DNA of 64,000 nt, taken from NCBI GenBank assembly GCA_037783545.1, contig JBBELK010000525.1, forward strand, positions 992,001-1,056,000, written 5' to 3'. Made by a program: the position numbers and the translations under genes. The DNA comes from Henricia sp. BOLD:AAB3569 (lineage: Eukaryota > Echinodermata > Asteroidea > Spinulosida > Echinasteridae). Of the stretch, positions 12,797-29,955 are shown piece by piece (within the stretch, counting starts at the first letter, position 1; each line of letters begins with the position of its first letter). The notes under the pieces are model-generated. The model searched no databases and was not told the origin of the DNA. It worked only from the letters and a program-made list of their open reading frames with translations.

Positions 12797-12984
12797 GGTG
12801 GGGATTTGGTCACGATTTTCATGCCCCAGGGTGGGGACTTTGACACATAGAAATCCATTTTTCGGTGAACCTGCATGGGGTAAAAACATGCGTATTTTGC
12901 ACCCAGGGGTGGGGATTTTGTCACCCAAATTGTGCCCCAGGGGTGGGGATTTTGTCATGCGAAAAGTGACAATCCCCACCTCTT
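12797..12984. repeat. GT-rich irregular tandem repeat
   Basis: Four units of a GGGGTGGGGATTTTGTCA type plus one inverted unit, followed by a purine-rich run, just upstream of the coiled-coil gene. Confidence 0.75.
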
Positions 12985-13257
12985 AGGTAGGGGAGGGGGA
13001 GGGGGAGGGGCGGGAAACAATTGATAGGTCATGTGTAACTGTCATTTACATTATGTACCGGTAGGCTACCCCTAGAACTATCAACTATCCCCCATAGTTC
13101 TTCTACTTAGGGTACCGTACTGTATGGTAGGCCTAGCTGAAAAACCGGTAGCTTGACACTTGACACTAACCATGCTAACATGACAGATCTATTTATGTCC
13201 ATTTGCAACTTGTAAATTCTTATCCCCAATCCTCACCCCACTCCCAACCACGCCCCC

Positions 13258-13258
<1 letters not shown>

Positions 13259-13288
<30 letters not shown>
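13259..13288. repeat. (ATT)n microsatellite
   Basis: Ten uninterrupted ATT units heading the SINE-like copy that follows. Confidence 0.9.
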
Positions 13289-13386
13289 TCTTTCTGGTAT
13301 TCATACCAAGGATTCCTCAATAGTGCTCATTGCACTGTCACTCGCAAGCGTGAGGAAACCCATGAAGAATTATAATTATAAATGCA

Positions 13387-13632
13387 TGGCCAGAGACACC
13401 GGGGATGATCCCCCTTGCTCTTCACGAAGAATGCTCTGGGATCTTTAGAGTGTGTTTCCATTACCTAACACACTGGACCAACGGCTTTACATCCCTTCCG
13501 AAGGATGGAGCAAGTGTGGTTGAGTGCCTTGCCCAAGGGCACAGGTACCGTAGCCGTGGGGAGGTTCGAACCTGCAACCCCAAGTTTTCACCTATGATTG
13601 CGAGTGACCTAAACCGCTCGGCCACGGTACCC
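13387..13632 (+). repeat. SINE-like repeat, uninterrupted copy
   Basis: Contains ggccagagacaccgggg, cactggaccaacggctttac, gtgccttgcccaagggcac and a tRNA-like ggttcgaacctgcaac end. It is the empty-site counterpart of the copy at 55.1-55.5 kb. Confidence 0.75.
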
Positions 13633-14754
13633 CACTTTCATTTTCTTCAATTACTATGATTACAAGTTTCTTGTTTTCTTTCTTCCTCCCATTCCCAATC
13701 ATGCCGAACGCAATGCTGCAAGTTTTGCACACTGTCAATTTGTAATGAAATGTACAAGACTTTGACCCGCTCTGCAGTTAAACGTCTACAGTCAATATTC
13801 TTTCTCGAAAAGTAATTTTTACCCAAATTATTGTATCAAAGTTTTCAGAATCTGGAAAAATTCACAATCACAAAAGTTGAACAGGTGCCGCAGTCTCCAT
13901 CGAAACATAAATCGAAACATTAGACACCTGCAAAAACGTCCCCAGAGTATACGTTCACTTAATGTTATGTTAACGCAAAAAAGGTACGAGGTTGACAGTA
14001 GGCCATTTGTCTGAAATCCTGACTTCCCTTCTGTGGCCAAAACGCACGGAATGTCCACGAGTGATTAGCGCCCGGCTAGTCCTTTTCGCAATCCACCTCA
14101 GACCGTCCGTAAGTGCTGGGGCAACTGTGTTAAAAATCGCTAAACATCGCGATTACCCAAGGATGCATTCTGTTAAATTTAACTTCAAAAGAAACAAATA
14201 GCGTTGTCCTCTGTGTGTAATTGTTATTTGTGTCAAAAAGTAGTTTATCCGATGGGAAATAAGGCCCGGTTTTGAGAAAGACATTGCCAAGTGCAACTGC
14301 TGTGCGATGACAATCACTTCAAATACCACTTCGCCCGCATCGCCTGTGTGTGGCCTAGTCACTTGGACGCCTACAATAATATTTTGTTTATGTGAACGTT
14401 GTAGGCCTATGCGATATATATGTAGGGTCCAAGGTCATCAGCCTCAACGAGTATCAATTAATTCCCAGCTCTCACACGCCCAAAAAAGCAACATTGCCAA
14501 CAGTTTTTACCCTCAAAATGGCCACAAATTACACTTGACACGACATCTGAGGTTCAAATGGGTAGGCCTAAAGTATTGAGGTGTAATAACTCGCTTACCT
14601 TTTTGGAAAAAGTGCAATTTTCTGTCCTATTTCCGTTACGAAATTCTAGCGTGACACGAACGCATTGTTTAAATGATGCACGCACTACATCCGGACACTT
14701 CGCCCATTTTAAAAATAGGTGCCAGTGATGGTTGATAAGTCGAGAACAAAGTAG
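13633..14754. other. Intergenic, nothing recognised
   Basis: Between the coiled-coil gene and RPS15A; only short unconvincing frames. Confidence 0.45.
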
Positions 14755-14823
14755 TTTTTGGCCAAGTTTTTCTTAGTGAGAATGACTTCGGTCCAAGGTC
14801 TCAAGTGATTTCCAAACTCCAGG
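14755..14823 (+). other. Probable non-coding first exon and promoter edge of RPS15A
   Basis: A GTAAG donor at 14824 pairs with the acceptor just before the RPS15A ATG, leaving an intron of about 58 bases. The transcription start cannot be fixed; a pyrimidine stretch (gtttttctta) near 14767 could be the terminal oligopyrimidine start typical of ribosomal protein genes, but this is inference. Confidence 0.4.
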
Positions 14824-14892
14824 GTAAGAACTCTTTTTTTTCAAAATAGAAACGGGATTCTTGTCTTCATTTTATCTTGCAGCCAAACCAAG

Positions 14893-19526
<4,634 letters not shown>

Positions 19527-19631
19527 TGATGTCACTTCGGATTATGAGGGGGGTGCAAAACATCGGACTTTTAAAGACTAGTTTTTGGGGACAAGTTTAA
19601 TTGCCTCTGTGAGAGTGTGACGAGAGTTGAA

Positions 19632-19637
19632 AATAAA
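19632..19637 (+). terminator. Poly(A) signal of RPS15A
   Basis: AATAAA about 106 bases after the stop codon, the first such hexamer downstream. Confidence 0.6.
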
Positions 19638-19970
19638 ATATTAACAGAGAACGACTTTAAAAAATGTTTCCGTTTTTTGTGGGTTTTTTTTGTGTCTTCC
19701 AAATGTTCATCAGGCTTATTAAAAGATATACAGTCCGTAGTTTTCAACAAATTTGATTTTTTGTCTCTGAACGAATTTTTAAAGCATTTACTTTATTTTA
19801 ACGAAAAAACATCATACTTTGAACTTTAGTTCAGACATTTTGCACGGACGTTTTTGCACCTTGGACTAGTGGCCTGTCAAATCTCGTTACTTCTGTCTCG
19901 GGAAAACTTTCTGAGCGCTATCCGTTGCAGACCAAACACAGGGCAGACTTGGGCAAATTTATGCCTCGAA

Positions 19971-20083
19971 TTAGGCTGGGTCCGAAATAATTGCTGTGGC
20001 TATGCTGTTGCTATGGGCGGACAATGAAAGTCCTTAGAAACAGCATAGCAACAGCCAAAGCCACTAATTAGGATCCAGCCTTA
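19971..20083. repeat. Palindromic repeat
   Basis: ggctgggtcc...gctatgctgttgctatg is answered by catagcaacagcc...ggatccagcc. Confidence 0.7.
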
Positions 20084-20500
20084 TTCAGGGCGAGATTCAT
20101 TGCGCATAATGGGATACAGATCTGGTACACTTTGCCTCGGCGTTCAATCTTCTCGTGTAGAATTGAATGAGAATTGGCAGGTCAGTGGAGCTATGGTCCA
20201 CTTCAAACTCTTACAACGCAGCGAATTTGTGTTTTTGACTCAAATGGTCGCTGGTAATACAGAGCTCAGATACAGATTTAACCCACTGTATGTTTGTTTT
20301 GGGATTATGTCAGCGTCTAGGGGTGGAATAATTGAGATGACTGTCGAAAACCCGTTGTCACGGTAATCCGTGAAGCCGAGCGTGTGCCATGGGTACAACG
20401 CGCTCGCGACACTGGTGACAAACTACTATCACATGAGGATTTCGCTGGTAATGTTCCCAACTAAGCAAGAGTGTTTTTGTGCTCAAGCAAATATTTGTGC

Positions 20501-20690
20501 TTAAAGGCAGTATACATCATTGGTAATTCGAAAATCAGAAATGTTCACAGATTTACGCCTAACTTACACAATATAAACATGATGACCGTAGAAAACTTCC
20601 CCTGAAATGATTTTGTCTAAAGTGCTATAGTCTTTGAGAAATGAGCAAAAGAAATAGTTTTGGTCTCATGAGACGAAAATTCGTTTTTTT
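20501..20690 (+). mobile_element. MITE family M1, copy 3, left half only
   Basis: Starts TTAAAGGCAGTATACATC and matches M1 up to the CTCATGAGACGAAAATTC palindrome, then diverges. It is inserted in a repeat of the 'tttgtgcttaa' foldback type. Confidence 0.75.
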
Positions 20691-22180
20691 TTAACATTTC
20701 GTTCAATGCTGCCCTCACACGACCGATTGTCTGCAGGATGTAACTTAGACTGGTTCCCGCTCCACATATTCGACATACAACGAAAATTCAGTCTAGTCAA
20801 AAGATTTTTGGTCTGGGTACCAGACTAGATGTAACTTTGCAAATGCCCTTCTCTAAATTTAAACTTGGGCTAAGGCTCCGGCTCTATGTGGCCGTACACC
20901 TTTTGGCAAATACTTCTGCAACAGTACTGCAATGATATGCGGGAAGGATAGTTATTCAACAACCTTCGCCCAATGTCACTCTGTCTTTTGTCCAAGTTCA
21001 CTCAAGCAGTATTTGTGAAAAAGTTACAGTTGATGCCCGAGCCTCAACCTCAGTCTAAGTCGAGATTTGGAAAAAGACAATTTTTTATTCGCGAATGGGC
21101 CGTGTTGCTGAACAAATCGGGAGAAATGGAAAAGTAGCGGCGAAAATCAGGAAGATCGAAGGCAAAGCAAACAGACAGCGCAAAAAAAACGCTCAAAGTC
21201 TGCCTCAAACCGCCTCTGTCGAGAAAACAAGCGGCTTTTGACGGACAACATAGCACTCCCAGTTTCCATGCTGCATCGCCAGATCGCTGGAGGCAGGAGG
21301 ATAAGCTCTCGATCCACATCGAGCTCTGCGAATCTACATGCATGACATGCATGCATGACATGTCAGATGTAGGCCTAGCCAGAATGCTTCTGGATATGCA
21401 TGATAAGTAAGTAAAGTACATGTATGATGTAGCCTAGGCTATTAGTATTTTATAATTTGGAAAGAATTCCGGTAACTGGTCTCCACTTATTCTCCTTGCA
21501 TATACTGACTTGATAAAAAGGCATAGAGCAAGGAACAGAAGGAGTTACAACTCAGCTCCCTTCGCTCTATGGATAACCTAACCAATGCTAACCATGCTAA
21601 CTGGGTGTGGGTAATTTGCGGAACTGTGGAACTTTAACTCCGCGGACAGGTCAACTCTGCGGACAGGTCTGCCCTCCAGGGCCACAATATCCAAAAAAGA
21701 TTTCTGCAAAAAAACAATCGGTTCTTTCAAAACCAGGGCTGCCCAATGCCCCAAAACCACTCGGTTCTCAAAAACAATGACCCAGATTTCTGTAAATGCC
21801 CGGCAACATTTTTCTTGAAAAAGAGTTGTTAAAAACGGCAGTTTGTGAAAGTCGGACCCTCCGGATCTTTTTTTAAAATTGATACATGTATTTAACGAGC
21901 AGAAAGTACCTAGTTTGACTTCTAAATACGCTTACATACCTTTTAACACCATGTATTGCACAAATTTGTAATCATACACCACATCGACTATCCACAAAGT
22001 GACATTTTCAAAGAAATAGGTGTAGGAAGTGCAGGACACTACGAAAAAAGAAATTGGTGGGGTGGGGCTGGGCTACTGTTATTCAAATGTGGGCACCCTT
22101 GTAAAGAAAATTAGTTACTTTCATTTTGTGTACATTTATATATTAAGATATTTTTATGTACGAGTTTGTAATTTTTACAG
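20691..22180. other. Intergenic, no gene recognised
   Basis: No repeat partner inside the window and no convincing coding frame. Confidence 0.4.
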
Positions 22181-22481
22181 AATCAGCATCGACTACAAAC
22201 AGGATGAAGAATTTCTTTACTTTGACTCTACCAATTCGGACGAAGAACAACTGGATGAGTCATGGCATCCCGTAGTTTCCTACAAGAGCAAGTAGGTTGA
22301 AAATGCAACTTATTCCGATGTTAAGAGAATGTTAATAATTTACATGCTGACTTGTGCTACATGTACAATCCAATTGAAAGATGCACACCAATATATGATG
22401 TTATTACATCATATATTGGCTGAAATATTTGTGCATTTTTGCAACATATACATGTATTACAAAATTAATATGTTGGTATGT

Positions 22482-22746
22482 AATATGGGTCATTCTGTAA
22501 ATTTGGGGTCCAACGTGCGACTTTTTCTGTCCCCGTTACACCTGACATACTGCTATTTGCCATACAAGTATCATTAAAAATGCCTTCAAAACATGTTTTT
22601 ATGAATAATACTTTAAGTAATTACTCTTTGAAATAGAGAGCATTTAAAGAATATGTCCTGAACTTACGAACTACAACATTTTACAAGATGTCAGATGTAA
22701 CGTGGACAGAAAAATTGGATCCCAAATTTATAGAATGACCCATATG
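22482..22746. mobile_element. MITE with TGGGTCATTCTGTAAATTTG ends
   Basis: Inverted ends TATGGGTCATTC / GAATGACCCATA, probably with a TA target. Lies just left of the decayed transposase-like gene. Confidence 0.78.
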
Positions 22747-22849
22747 TAAATTGAATATAATTTTTAGGTGACGATGGAGGTTTGAATGATGTTTAGGATG
22801 CTGTAGATGGTGTATGGTCCGCAACATAAAAATATGTTCTCTTTATCAG

Positions 22850-24950
22850 AAAAAAACTGATGGCCTGGAGTTTATCGCAGGGGATGAGGAGATTCATGGG
22901 AGAGTGCAAGAAGACTTCAAGGAAGCAGAAGAAGAGGACGTGCCAACCTTCACACGGAGCGGGCTTCATAAAGTTGCACCTTCAGTCAAGGAAGCTGAAT
23001 CTACACAGCTTTACATCATAACTGAGACAAGGCTGAGAGATTTGACACTGGAGGCAAGGTCCCACTGTCAGTCTTGCCAACAGCCAAATGACATCAACAT
23101 AGCCAAGTCAGGAACGTCTGCACACATAACATGGGTTGGTAATTGCTCCATTTCACTTGTTTTGTATTAAAACAGTTTCTGCTTTTATTACATATGGCTG
23201 ATACTCAGTGGGTCTTTCACACTGTAATTCGGGTCCATTTACGAAAAAGCAATATTTTGTATATTCTCAAGAAAGTAGCAATTCAACTTTTTCTCTGCAA
23301 ACGGTGTTTAAATAAATGGCTTCCTAAAGAGACTTTAACCTCGGGTATTTGTTTTTAAATCAGATCTGATGTGTGTGTGCAGTAAATGAACACACCAATG
23401 TCGACCGATCTGTCACTAAAATGCCCTCTCGGACAGAAATGCTTGGTGGTGCTCTTATTGTTAAACGCCCGAATTGTGTATTTTTAGTGTACATTTCTGT
23501 TAGTTAAAAAGCTCATCAAATGACCCAAAGTTTTACATGATTGAACATAACACGTGTGTGATAAAAGCCAATCTGTTCATAAGTCATTTCAATGCCTTAT
23601 CATTTTCTGTGGCTGCGCCTTGTCTTTAGAACAAATAGCCATGACACATCACCCTCGATACCTAATTTTAAACATGCACTTAAAAACTTATCTGAATGTC
23701 AACTGCTATGCATCAGTACCTTGATCACTTTCTAGTGGATATCATTGCATCAGGATGCTTTCTGCAAATTGCTTTAATCAAAGCATTTTCTTTTTCAGAA
23801 ATGTTCCGAGGGACACATATCTTTTTGCTGCCAAGAGACCATTCAAAGAAGTCATGTAGCAGATCTAAAGCTGGGAGCAGCACTAGTGCTGTCTGGCAAC
23901 AATTACAGGAACGTGGCCCTCATGTTTACGTTCATTAACTTGAACATGTTCCATCCAAACACTTTCCACAGCTACCAATTGAAATTTGTCTTTCCCGCGA
24001 TTGATGACATGGCGAGACAAATGCCTTGGCGAGAAAGTTGTGGTTCTTGGTAAGTTATGTTGTAAGTGCCATAATAACTATTCATAATCAATGCATTCAA
24101 TGTACACTAAAACTATAGTGGCTACCCAAGGGACGAACAAAATCTGGCCAGAATAAACAGGTGGTCCTACACAGAGGTTAAGAAGGCACATGCATGGAGA
24201 AACAATAATTTTATAACATACAGCTATACGCTGTAGAAGTAATACATTATGAAGTTGATATCTTTCAAGTTTTTATCAACTTTTTAGGCTTCTCATAAAA
24301 TTTCCCTTTTTTTTAAACAAAATTTTATGCAAGTTGCCCATTACAAGGCCCGATGGCCACTCGAGGTAAGGGCTACCGAAGACAATTACGGAGAAACCAG
24401 CTCTTCACACCGAAACAAGATCAGAATTACGAGTCTCTTTACCATACAAGTGGGGCTGGGAGGGGTAACTAGTCCGAAGCGAGACAACCAAGTTGCCTCT
24501 GCCCCTATTATGAGCAAGCATGGTAAAGTGCCTTGCTCAAGGGCTCAAGTGCCACAACCTGTCACGGCCAGGATTCGAACCCATATTCCAGTAGTGGCAC
24601 ATGAGGCAATTTACTGTATGTGGCCAGATTATCCATGTTCAACTGCTATAGAATTGTATACAAAGAAAATCTATTGCCCTGGCCCATTGACCATGTTTAG
24701 AGAGGGCCCTAATATCAAGGTTCCACCTTCAGATGTTTGTGTACACTTTGGAAAGGTGGCCTGGCCTATAATAACAGGTTTCACTCTTGCCAATTATTTA
24801 CATTATTGATTGTTGTCTTTTTTTATCCACATCTGTGCAGGTGATGGGCGAAATGATAGCCCAGGGCATTCTGCTCAGTACTTGACATATACATTCATGG
24901 ACAATGCCACAAAGGAGATACATGGAGTTCATAGACAAGAGGGAGACTAA
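22850..24950 (+). pseudogene. Decayed transposase-like gene (GDGRxDSPGHSA family), frameshifted and truncated
   Basis: Three exon-like blocks read in order: 22850-23134 (acidic region, then a Cys-x2-Cys motif and SGTSAHITW), 23799-24049 (KCSEGH, then LKLGAALVLSGNNYRNVALM and FPAIDDM) and 24841-24950 (GDGRNDSPGHSAQYLTYTFM, then TAA). I recall these motifs from a family of uncharacterised, high-copy proteins in fish, sea urchins, corals and molluscs that behave like transposon proteins; the GDGR aspartate could be catalytic, but this is not proven. Around 24010 the frame changes: the first part reads to a stop, whereas the continuation (WRDKCLGEKVVVLG) that joins exon 24841 lies one frame away. 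The C-terminal part of the family is missing. An acidic block at 22181-22291 may be an earlier exon, but its phase does not fit. An SINE fragment lies in the last intron. Confidence 0.6.
24480..24610 (+). repeat. SINE-like fragment
   Basis: aagtgccttgctcaagggct and an ggattcgaaccca B box, as in the 13.4 and 55.1 kb copies. Confidence 0.65.
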
Positions 24951-24953
24951 GGC

Positions 24954-25450
24954 CCGTTTCAAATGTTGCGCTTATGCCGTGTCGAATCAAATTCAACTTG
25001 ATTTTTTTAAATTCGACACGGCACAAGCACGACGTTTGAAATCATTTGGCTCGGCAAAATGAGTTCGACACGGCAGAAGATTTTAGCTTGACAGGGTCTG
25101 CCGTGCTAACTCTATTTACTGTGGCACAAGCACGGCTTTGCTTCAAACGTCGTGCTTCTGCCGTGTCAAATTTAATTCCAGTTCGAAGTTGGTCCGCGAT
25201 TTTGTTCCTAACTAGGAATGCGCATGCTCGCAGCGCGTAATGTTAGTAAAGAAATAACCAACAAACAAGTGCTTCAAAATAATAAAATGGCGACGTACAA
25301 TGGACAGAATGGAAAACGCACGAGCACAACGTCCATGACGTGCACAATACTCATCCACCATGTTGGATGTATTTAAGCTCGACTTTGAGTTTGCAATTAA
25401 GTTCGACGTTTGAAGCCACTGCCGTGCCAACGTCGTGCCAACGTCGTGCC
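24954..25450. repeat. Inverted-repeat-rich block with GCCGTGTCGAA units
   Basis: gccgtgtcgaat / attcgacacggc and cacgacgtttgaa / ttcaaacgtcgtg occur in both orientations; probably a degraded MITE. Confidence 0.55.
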
Positions 25451-25910
25451 ATTTTTGTCAAGCTTTCATCAACAGGTGCAAGCAATAAGTTGCCGAAAAA
25501 AATGTCTGTTACAAAAGAATTCTTTTGCCGCCCTATCTACGTTTTTCAAAGCTGAAGTGACTGAAAGAAATTTTTTTTTTACTGCAAACGGCATTTCCAA
25601 TTTTCCTCTAATTATTGTGTCCCGTCACCTGATTGCGTTGTTTGTAATTTGTTCACATTAGGCTTAGGCCTACTTAGAATATGTTTTCTTGCGTATTTAA
25701 AAATTTATGCAATCGATTTGTCAACCATATCATCTGCAAGTAGAGAATATGACAATTTCTTTAGAAAAATATAGGAATTTCTGTGGTCTGTATCTCCTTA
25801 TGTCAGCGGTGTACAGAGTGTTTTGTACTGTAGGCCTACTACCCACGTACTAGCCTCCTACATACAGTACATGTACTGTATATTATGTGCAACTAAAAAA
25901 TGGAAAAATT

Positions 25911-26228
25911 GGGTGGTTGTATAACAATTTTGCGTGTTTATTACAGAAATGAGCGCATGTGTAAATGAGCAAATTGATGTGAAATTCTCATTATCTATGT
26001 TTCAGGAAGTTGTTTTAGATGAAAAATGTGATACAACCACCTTATTTTTTTCCGAGTCGCACACGTTTCCCGTACGTATCATATTAGAGACTATATTGGG
26101 GACCATTAGAAATAGTACAAGTACGGTATGCGGTTCGAAAAATCGGGTGGTTGTATCACAATTTTGCGTGTTTATTTAAGAAATGAGCGAATGTGTACAT
26201 GTACAGAGGCCTATTGATGTGAATTTCT
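25911..26228. repeat. Direct repeat of an ~80-bp segment
   Basis: gggtggttgtat and caattttgcgtgtttatt to gaaatgagcg recur at 25911-25985 and 26144-26228. Confidence 0.75.
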
Positions 26229-26282
26229 CAGATTAATAACCACGCAATATTTCAGGACAATAACTAACGGCCCGGTTTTTGA

Positions 26283-26389
26283 CTTTTCTCAAAAGTTAGA
26301 CGAAGTAAAGAGCTGATTTTTTACTCAGGTTGTTTTTCAATCACACAGGGAGATTACACTATTTGACCAATCATGTATACTGCCTTTAT
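26283..26389 (+). mobile_element. MITE family M1, right-end fragment
   Basis: Matches the M1 right end from ttctcaaaagttagacgaag to ATCATGTATACTGCCTTTA. Confidence 0.7.
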
Positions 26390-27204
26390 TTGAAATAAAC
26401 ACAATTTAAGAAAAATAAAGAATGTCTTTGTCTCTTTTTGTCAGCGGTGCAGAAGTACATGTAAGTGTTTTGTGAAATTAATTTACCACTTTTGTGAAAA
26501 TGTCACAAAAATTGCCAATATTCTACAAAACCGGCCGAGAGTTTGAAATTCACAAAAACATGCGTTTTTCAACAAACTCGTCACCTTGTTTTCACAAAAG
26601 TTGTAAAAAATTCACAAAACTTTTCAGTTGATCAGCTGATTTCCTCTTGTTTCCTCATATCCCATTGAAAATTGACTTCATGCACTAAATCTATGGAACA
26701 TATGGCATAAAAATTCAAAGAAAACATTACATTTTCACCCCTAAATTCATGTTTCCTCGCCATATTTACACTTTCTCAGTGGGGTGTTATGTCATATTAT
26801 GAAGGATTAGTGGCGCGGGTGTATGGTATTTATACGGAAAATAAAAAAAAAATCCTGCATTTTCCTCTTTTTTTGTAATGACACACACATTTACTAAAAA
26901 ACACGTACCGTGTACAACGAATACGGTTTACTATGCCATATACACTGTACTGTACTGTATACAGTATATATAATTGACCTCGGCTGCCAACCGCCGGCCA
27001 GCTAGCGCGCGTACAGAGACGGTGTCGGATTACTTGATTTGCGCACATATCAAACGGCTGTTGTATTAGAAGAAACTACGTAAACATGAAACAGTGCCTG
27101 CTTATCCCTGCAGTAATGTATTTTATCGCAAGAGGGCGCTAGTACAAAAACTCGCCTCGACATTTCGTTTCACACAATTTCGGAAGAAAAACGACACGGT
27201 TTTT

Positions 27205-27349
27205 CACTGTTTTCTCAAAAGTTTGACGAGGTATGGAGCTAGATTTTACTGAGGTTGGTTTTAATAATGCATATCTTTATTCATACAGGAAGATGACACT
27301 ATATGACACTGTTTGTAAGGGTTTACCAATGATGTATACTGCCTTTAAA
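27205..27349 (+). mobile_element. MITE family M1, right-end fragment with TTAA
   Basis: Matches the M1 right half and ends GATGTATACTGCCT-TTAA, the best preserved right terminus in the window. Confidence 0.75.
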
Positions 27350-27942
27350 CAATACATAGTTCCGACCTGTCGATCAACCGAACCCGCCGACCAATCACAA
27401 CAGAGCTAGCAGATATCACTGACATAGGTCAAAGTGCACTGTCTCACAACAACATGATCACGCGATATGTTCTGCCGGCCCCATACAATTTGTACAGTGT
27501 TGTATGCGATGATCCGGGTGAATTTTTGGTTTCAAGGCCGGTCGTTTCGTTCAAAGGTACGAAAGCATGTATGTCATGATATGACATCCCTGTATTACTG
27601 GCCCTTTACTCTGTGTGTTCTAAGATAACTGTCGACCCTGAATCATGAATTCCTTTGAGTTTTCTCCAATGAATCTGTGCTTTCTGTTGAAAGTCCCATT
27701 GCTTTGTGCGTTGTGTGACGCCATTTTGAAGATAGCGTGTGAGCCATAGCAACAATATCCACGGGGCGGGGCTAACTAGGCAAACTCGGAACTATGCATT
27801 GGCCCCTGGAGGCAAGCAACATTGACCCGTAACCTTTTGACCCCATATGAAGGCGCCCTAAAGTTGTATGCAGCAACCACAAGTGAATTTCGGTTTCAAT
27901 GTTGTGTGTCTTGCTGTTCAAAGGTAAGAACGCACGTATTTT

Positions 27943-28078
27943 ATAGACCGTATCGAATAGCCGCCATTTCGTGGGGCAGTTTCTTTGTTCCTTGAAGACA
28001 TGCATGGTTGCACATATTGTGCTTCCATTGTTGAACGGTTTAAGTAACAAAAGGTGCCCCACGAAATGACGGCTATTG
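27943..28078. mobile_element. MITE of the TAGACCGTATCGAAT type, copy 2
   Basis: TAGACCGTATCGAATAGCCG to the inverted cgaaatgacggctattgatt; interior inverted relative to the copy at 19.2 kb. Confidence 0.7.
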
Positions 28079-28695
28079 ATTGCTTTCCGGTGACGTCACG
28101 CCTTCCATCCACCATTTTGGTTGGCATTTTTCATGACGCACGTGGCTCGAGTGATAACCGGCGAAAAAGAGCAAGAAAAGCGAATTGGTTGCACTTACCT
28201 CCGTTGCTTAACCTTGCTTTATGTTGTTGCGCCATAGCTGTTGTATCGATAAAGATAAAAACGTATTTCTTCAGGCTAAAAATCGCGATCAAGTAGAAGC
28301 ACTTTCGTGTTTACTAGCTGACTGCATGCTCAATATTTTGAACGTATCGCAACGCGCGCGTGTGGCATCATTGAATGAAAATACGCTGGTGAGTATTTTT
28401 TGTGCGTGTTCATGTGCGTCTATTGGCGCGCGCGTGTACGCGCGTGACTGTTGCCCACCACACATTCCCGGATGTTCTACGTCATCGAAAGCAATCAATT
28501 CGACACGGTCTAATAATAGTGTGTATAAACCAAGTGGTGTAATTAAATTTGAAAATCGAGTAAAGAACCAACAGTATAGGTAACGGAGGGTTTTCTACAG
28601 CAGGGAAAGCATGCGACCAACACAAATTTTGTAATTTACTTCAAATTGTTTTTATTTCAATTTCTTTTCCGACAATATAAACTCCAGGCTTTAGT

Positions 28696-28924
28696 TAGAC
28701 TTGGTTCCAAGTCCGAGATCCTGGTTTGTTTTCCGTATGCGTAGCGCCCTCTGTTGATTTGTGAAATGTATGGACAGGGAACTATTCTATTTCGGTTCAG
28801 AATCTCGATACGGTTCAGATCCTGAACCGAAATAAACTAGTTCCCTGTCCATACATTTCACAAATCAACAGAGGGCGCTACGTACACAGAAAAAACCAGG
28901 ATCTCGGACTTGGAACCAAGTCTA
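28696..28924. mobile_element. Long-arm foldback MITE with 9-bp target duplication (Mutator-like)
   Basis: Arms of about 105 bases starting TAGACTTGGTTCCAAGTCCG, nearly identical after inversion, flanked on both sides by GGCTTTAGT (28687-28695, 28925-28933). Nine-base duplication and long arms are typical of Mutator-like elements. Confidence 0.9.
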
Positions 28925-28939
28925 GGCTTTAGTAAAACC

Positions 28940-29112
28940 TGATATTAAGGCCACCTTGATAAACAGGCCACCCACATTAGTGGCCATCCACCTTTGGTCC
29001 CAAATGCCATGTGTATAATGCTTAAGAAACCTATATAAAGAGGACACCTCTGTATAGTGGCCAGTTTTTTCTGGTCCCAGGGGTGGCCACTATAGACAAG
29101 TTTCACTGTACA
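28940..29112 (-). repeat. Interspersed repeat with 'tggccactatagacaagttt' end
   Basis: ttaaggccacc, caggccacc, tagtggcca and ggtggccac units recur within the block; it looks like a MITE terminus reading TACAGTGAAAC on the minus strand. Confidence 0.5.
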
Positions 29113-29955
29113 AGCCATTGACAGAAATTGAAACCCCAAATTTAACGCCAGTAATTTATGACAGTCAATAATTTTCTTATGTGCCTAATAGCACGTCAAC
29201 GACGATAGAGCAAAGTGGCATGAATTTAGTACATGTATACAATAATTACAAAAATTAAACATGGATAACATTAGAATAAACGGCAGTCGACCAATGCCGT
29301 GACGATGACTGCAAGATTAACAGCAAAAATAAGTCCTCTATAAATTTGAAAATTAACAGACTACATTTAAAAACTACACAGTACATAAATAATTTAAGTT
29401 GGAGTAGAGATCCGGCAGCACCACGGCACGCGCACAAAATGGCTAATAGGCGAGCCAATTTATGCACCTATCAATTGTACTTTGTCCATGCTATTGCACG
29501 CCCAAGCCAAAATAATTCAATACTGATAGTTCTACCATCAATCCTGAAAATCAAGTCTCGGCATTTTTTTGAATCTTGCCAACAAAAGCACACTATGCCG
29601 GTTTCAAACAGTCTATTAACATTTAAAAGTTATGCCAACTTTTTTTGTTGACTTGTTTTTCATGATTGACGTTAATTTAAAAGTTTTGAATTATTTTCGT
29701 ATGGACACAGTAATTATTAGTGTGGACACAGTAGGCCTAATGGCGGATAGCAACCGATTGTCAAGAAAGTGAAACCCAAGAATATGATTTTACTCTCATC
29801 CCAAGTTTGGTTGTAGTCAATGAGTAGTAAAAGCTGTTAAAAACACATAGGGTTGTTGCACTTGATGGGCATATTTTTCTCTCAGTCGTTTCAAATAATT
29901 CTAAATTTCCTCTGTTTATGTTTAAGACGAAACTGATTCATTATGTAAATGTGGT
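29113..29955. other. Intergenic, AT-rich, nothing recognised
   Basis: 3' flank of LAPTM-like copy A; no other gene seen. Confidence 0.45.

Noticed and set aside
20100-20366. 88-codon plus-strand frame with protein-like composition
   Set aside because: No homologue recognised and no splice context; cannot be separated from chance.
21050-21421. 123-codon minus-strand frame
   Set aside because: Low-complexity, no family motif, and no splice or poly(A) context.
27455-27560. Possible short 5' coding exon (MITRYVLPAPYNLYSVVCDD)
   Set aside because: Only 34 codons with one GTACGA donor and no matching downstream exon; a similar 'ttcaaaggta' end at 27.9 kb suggests a repeat.
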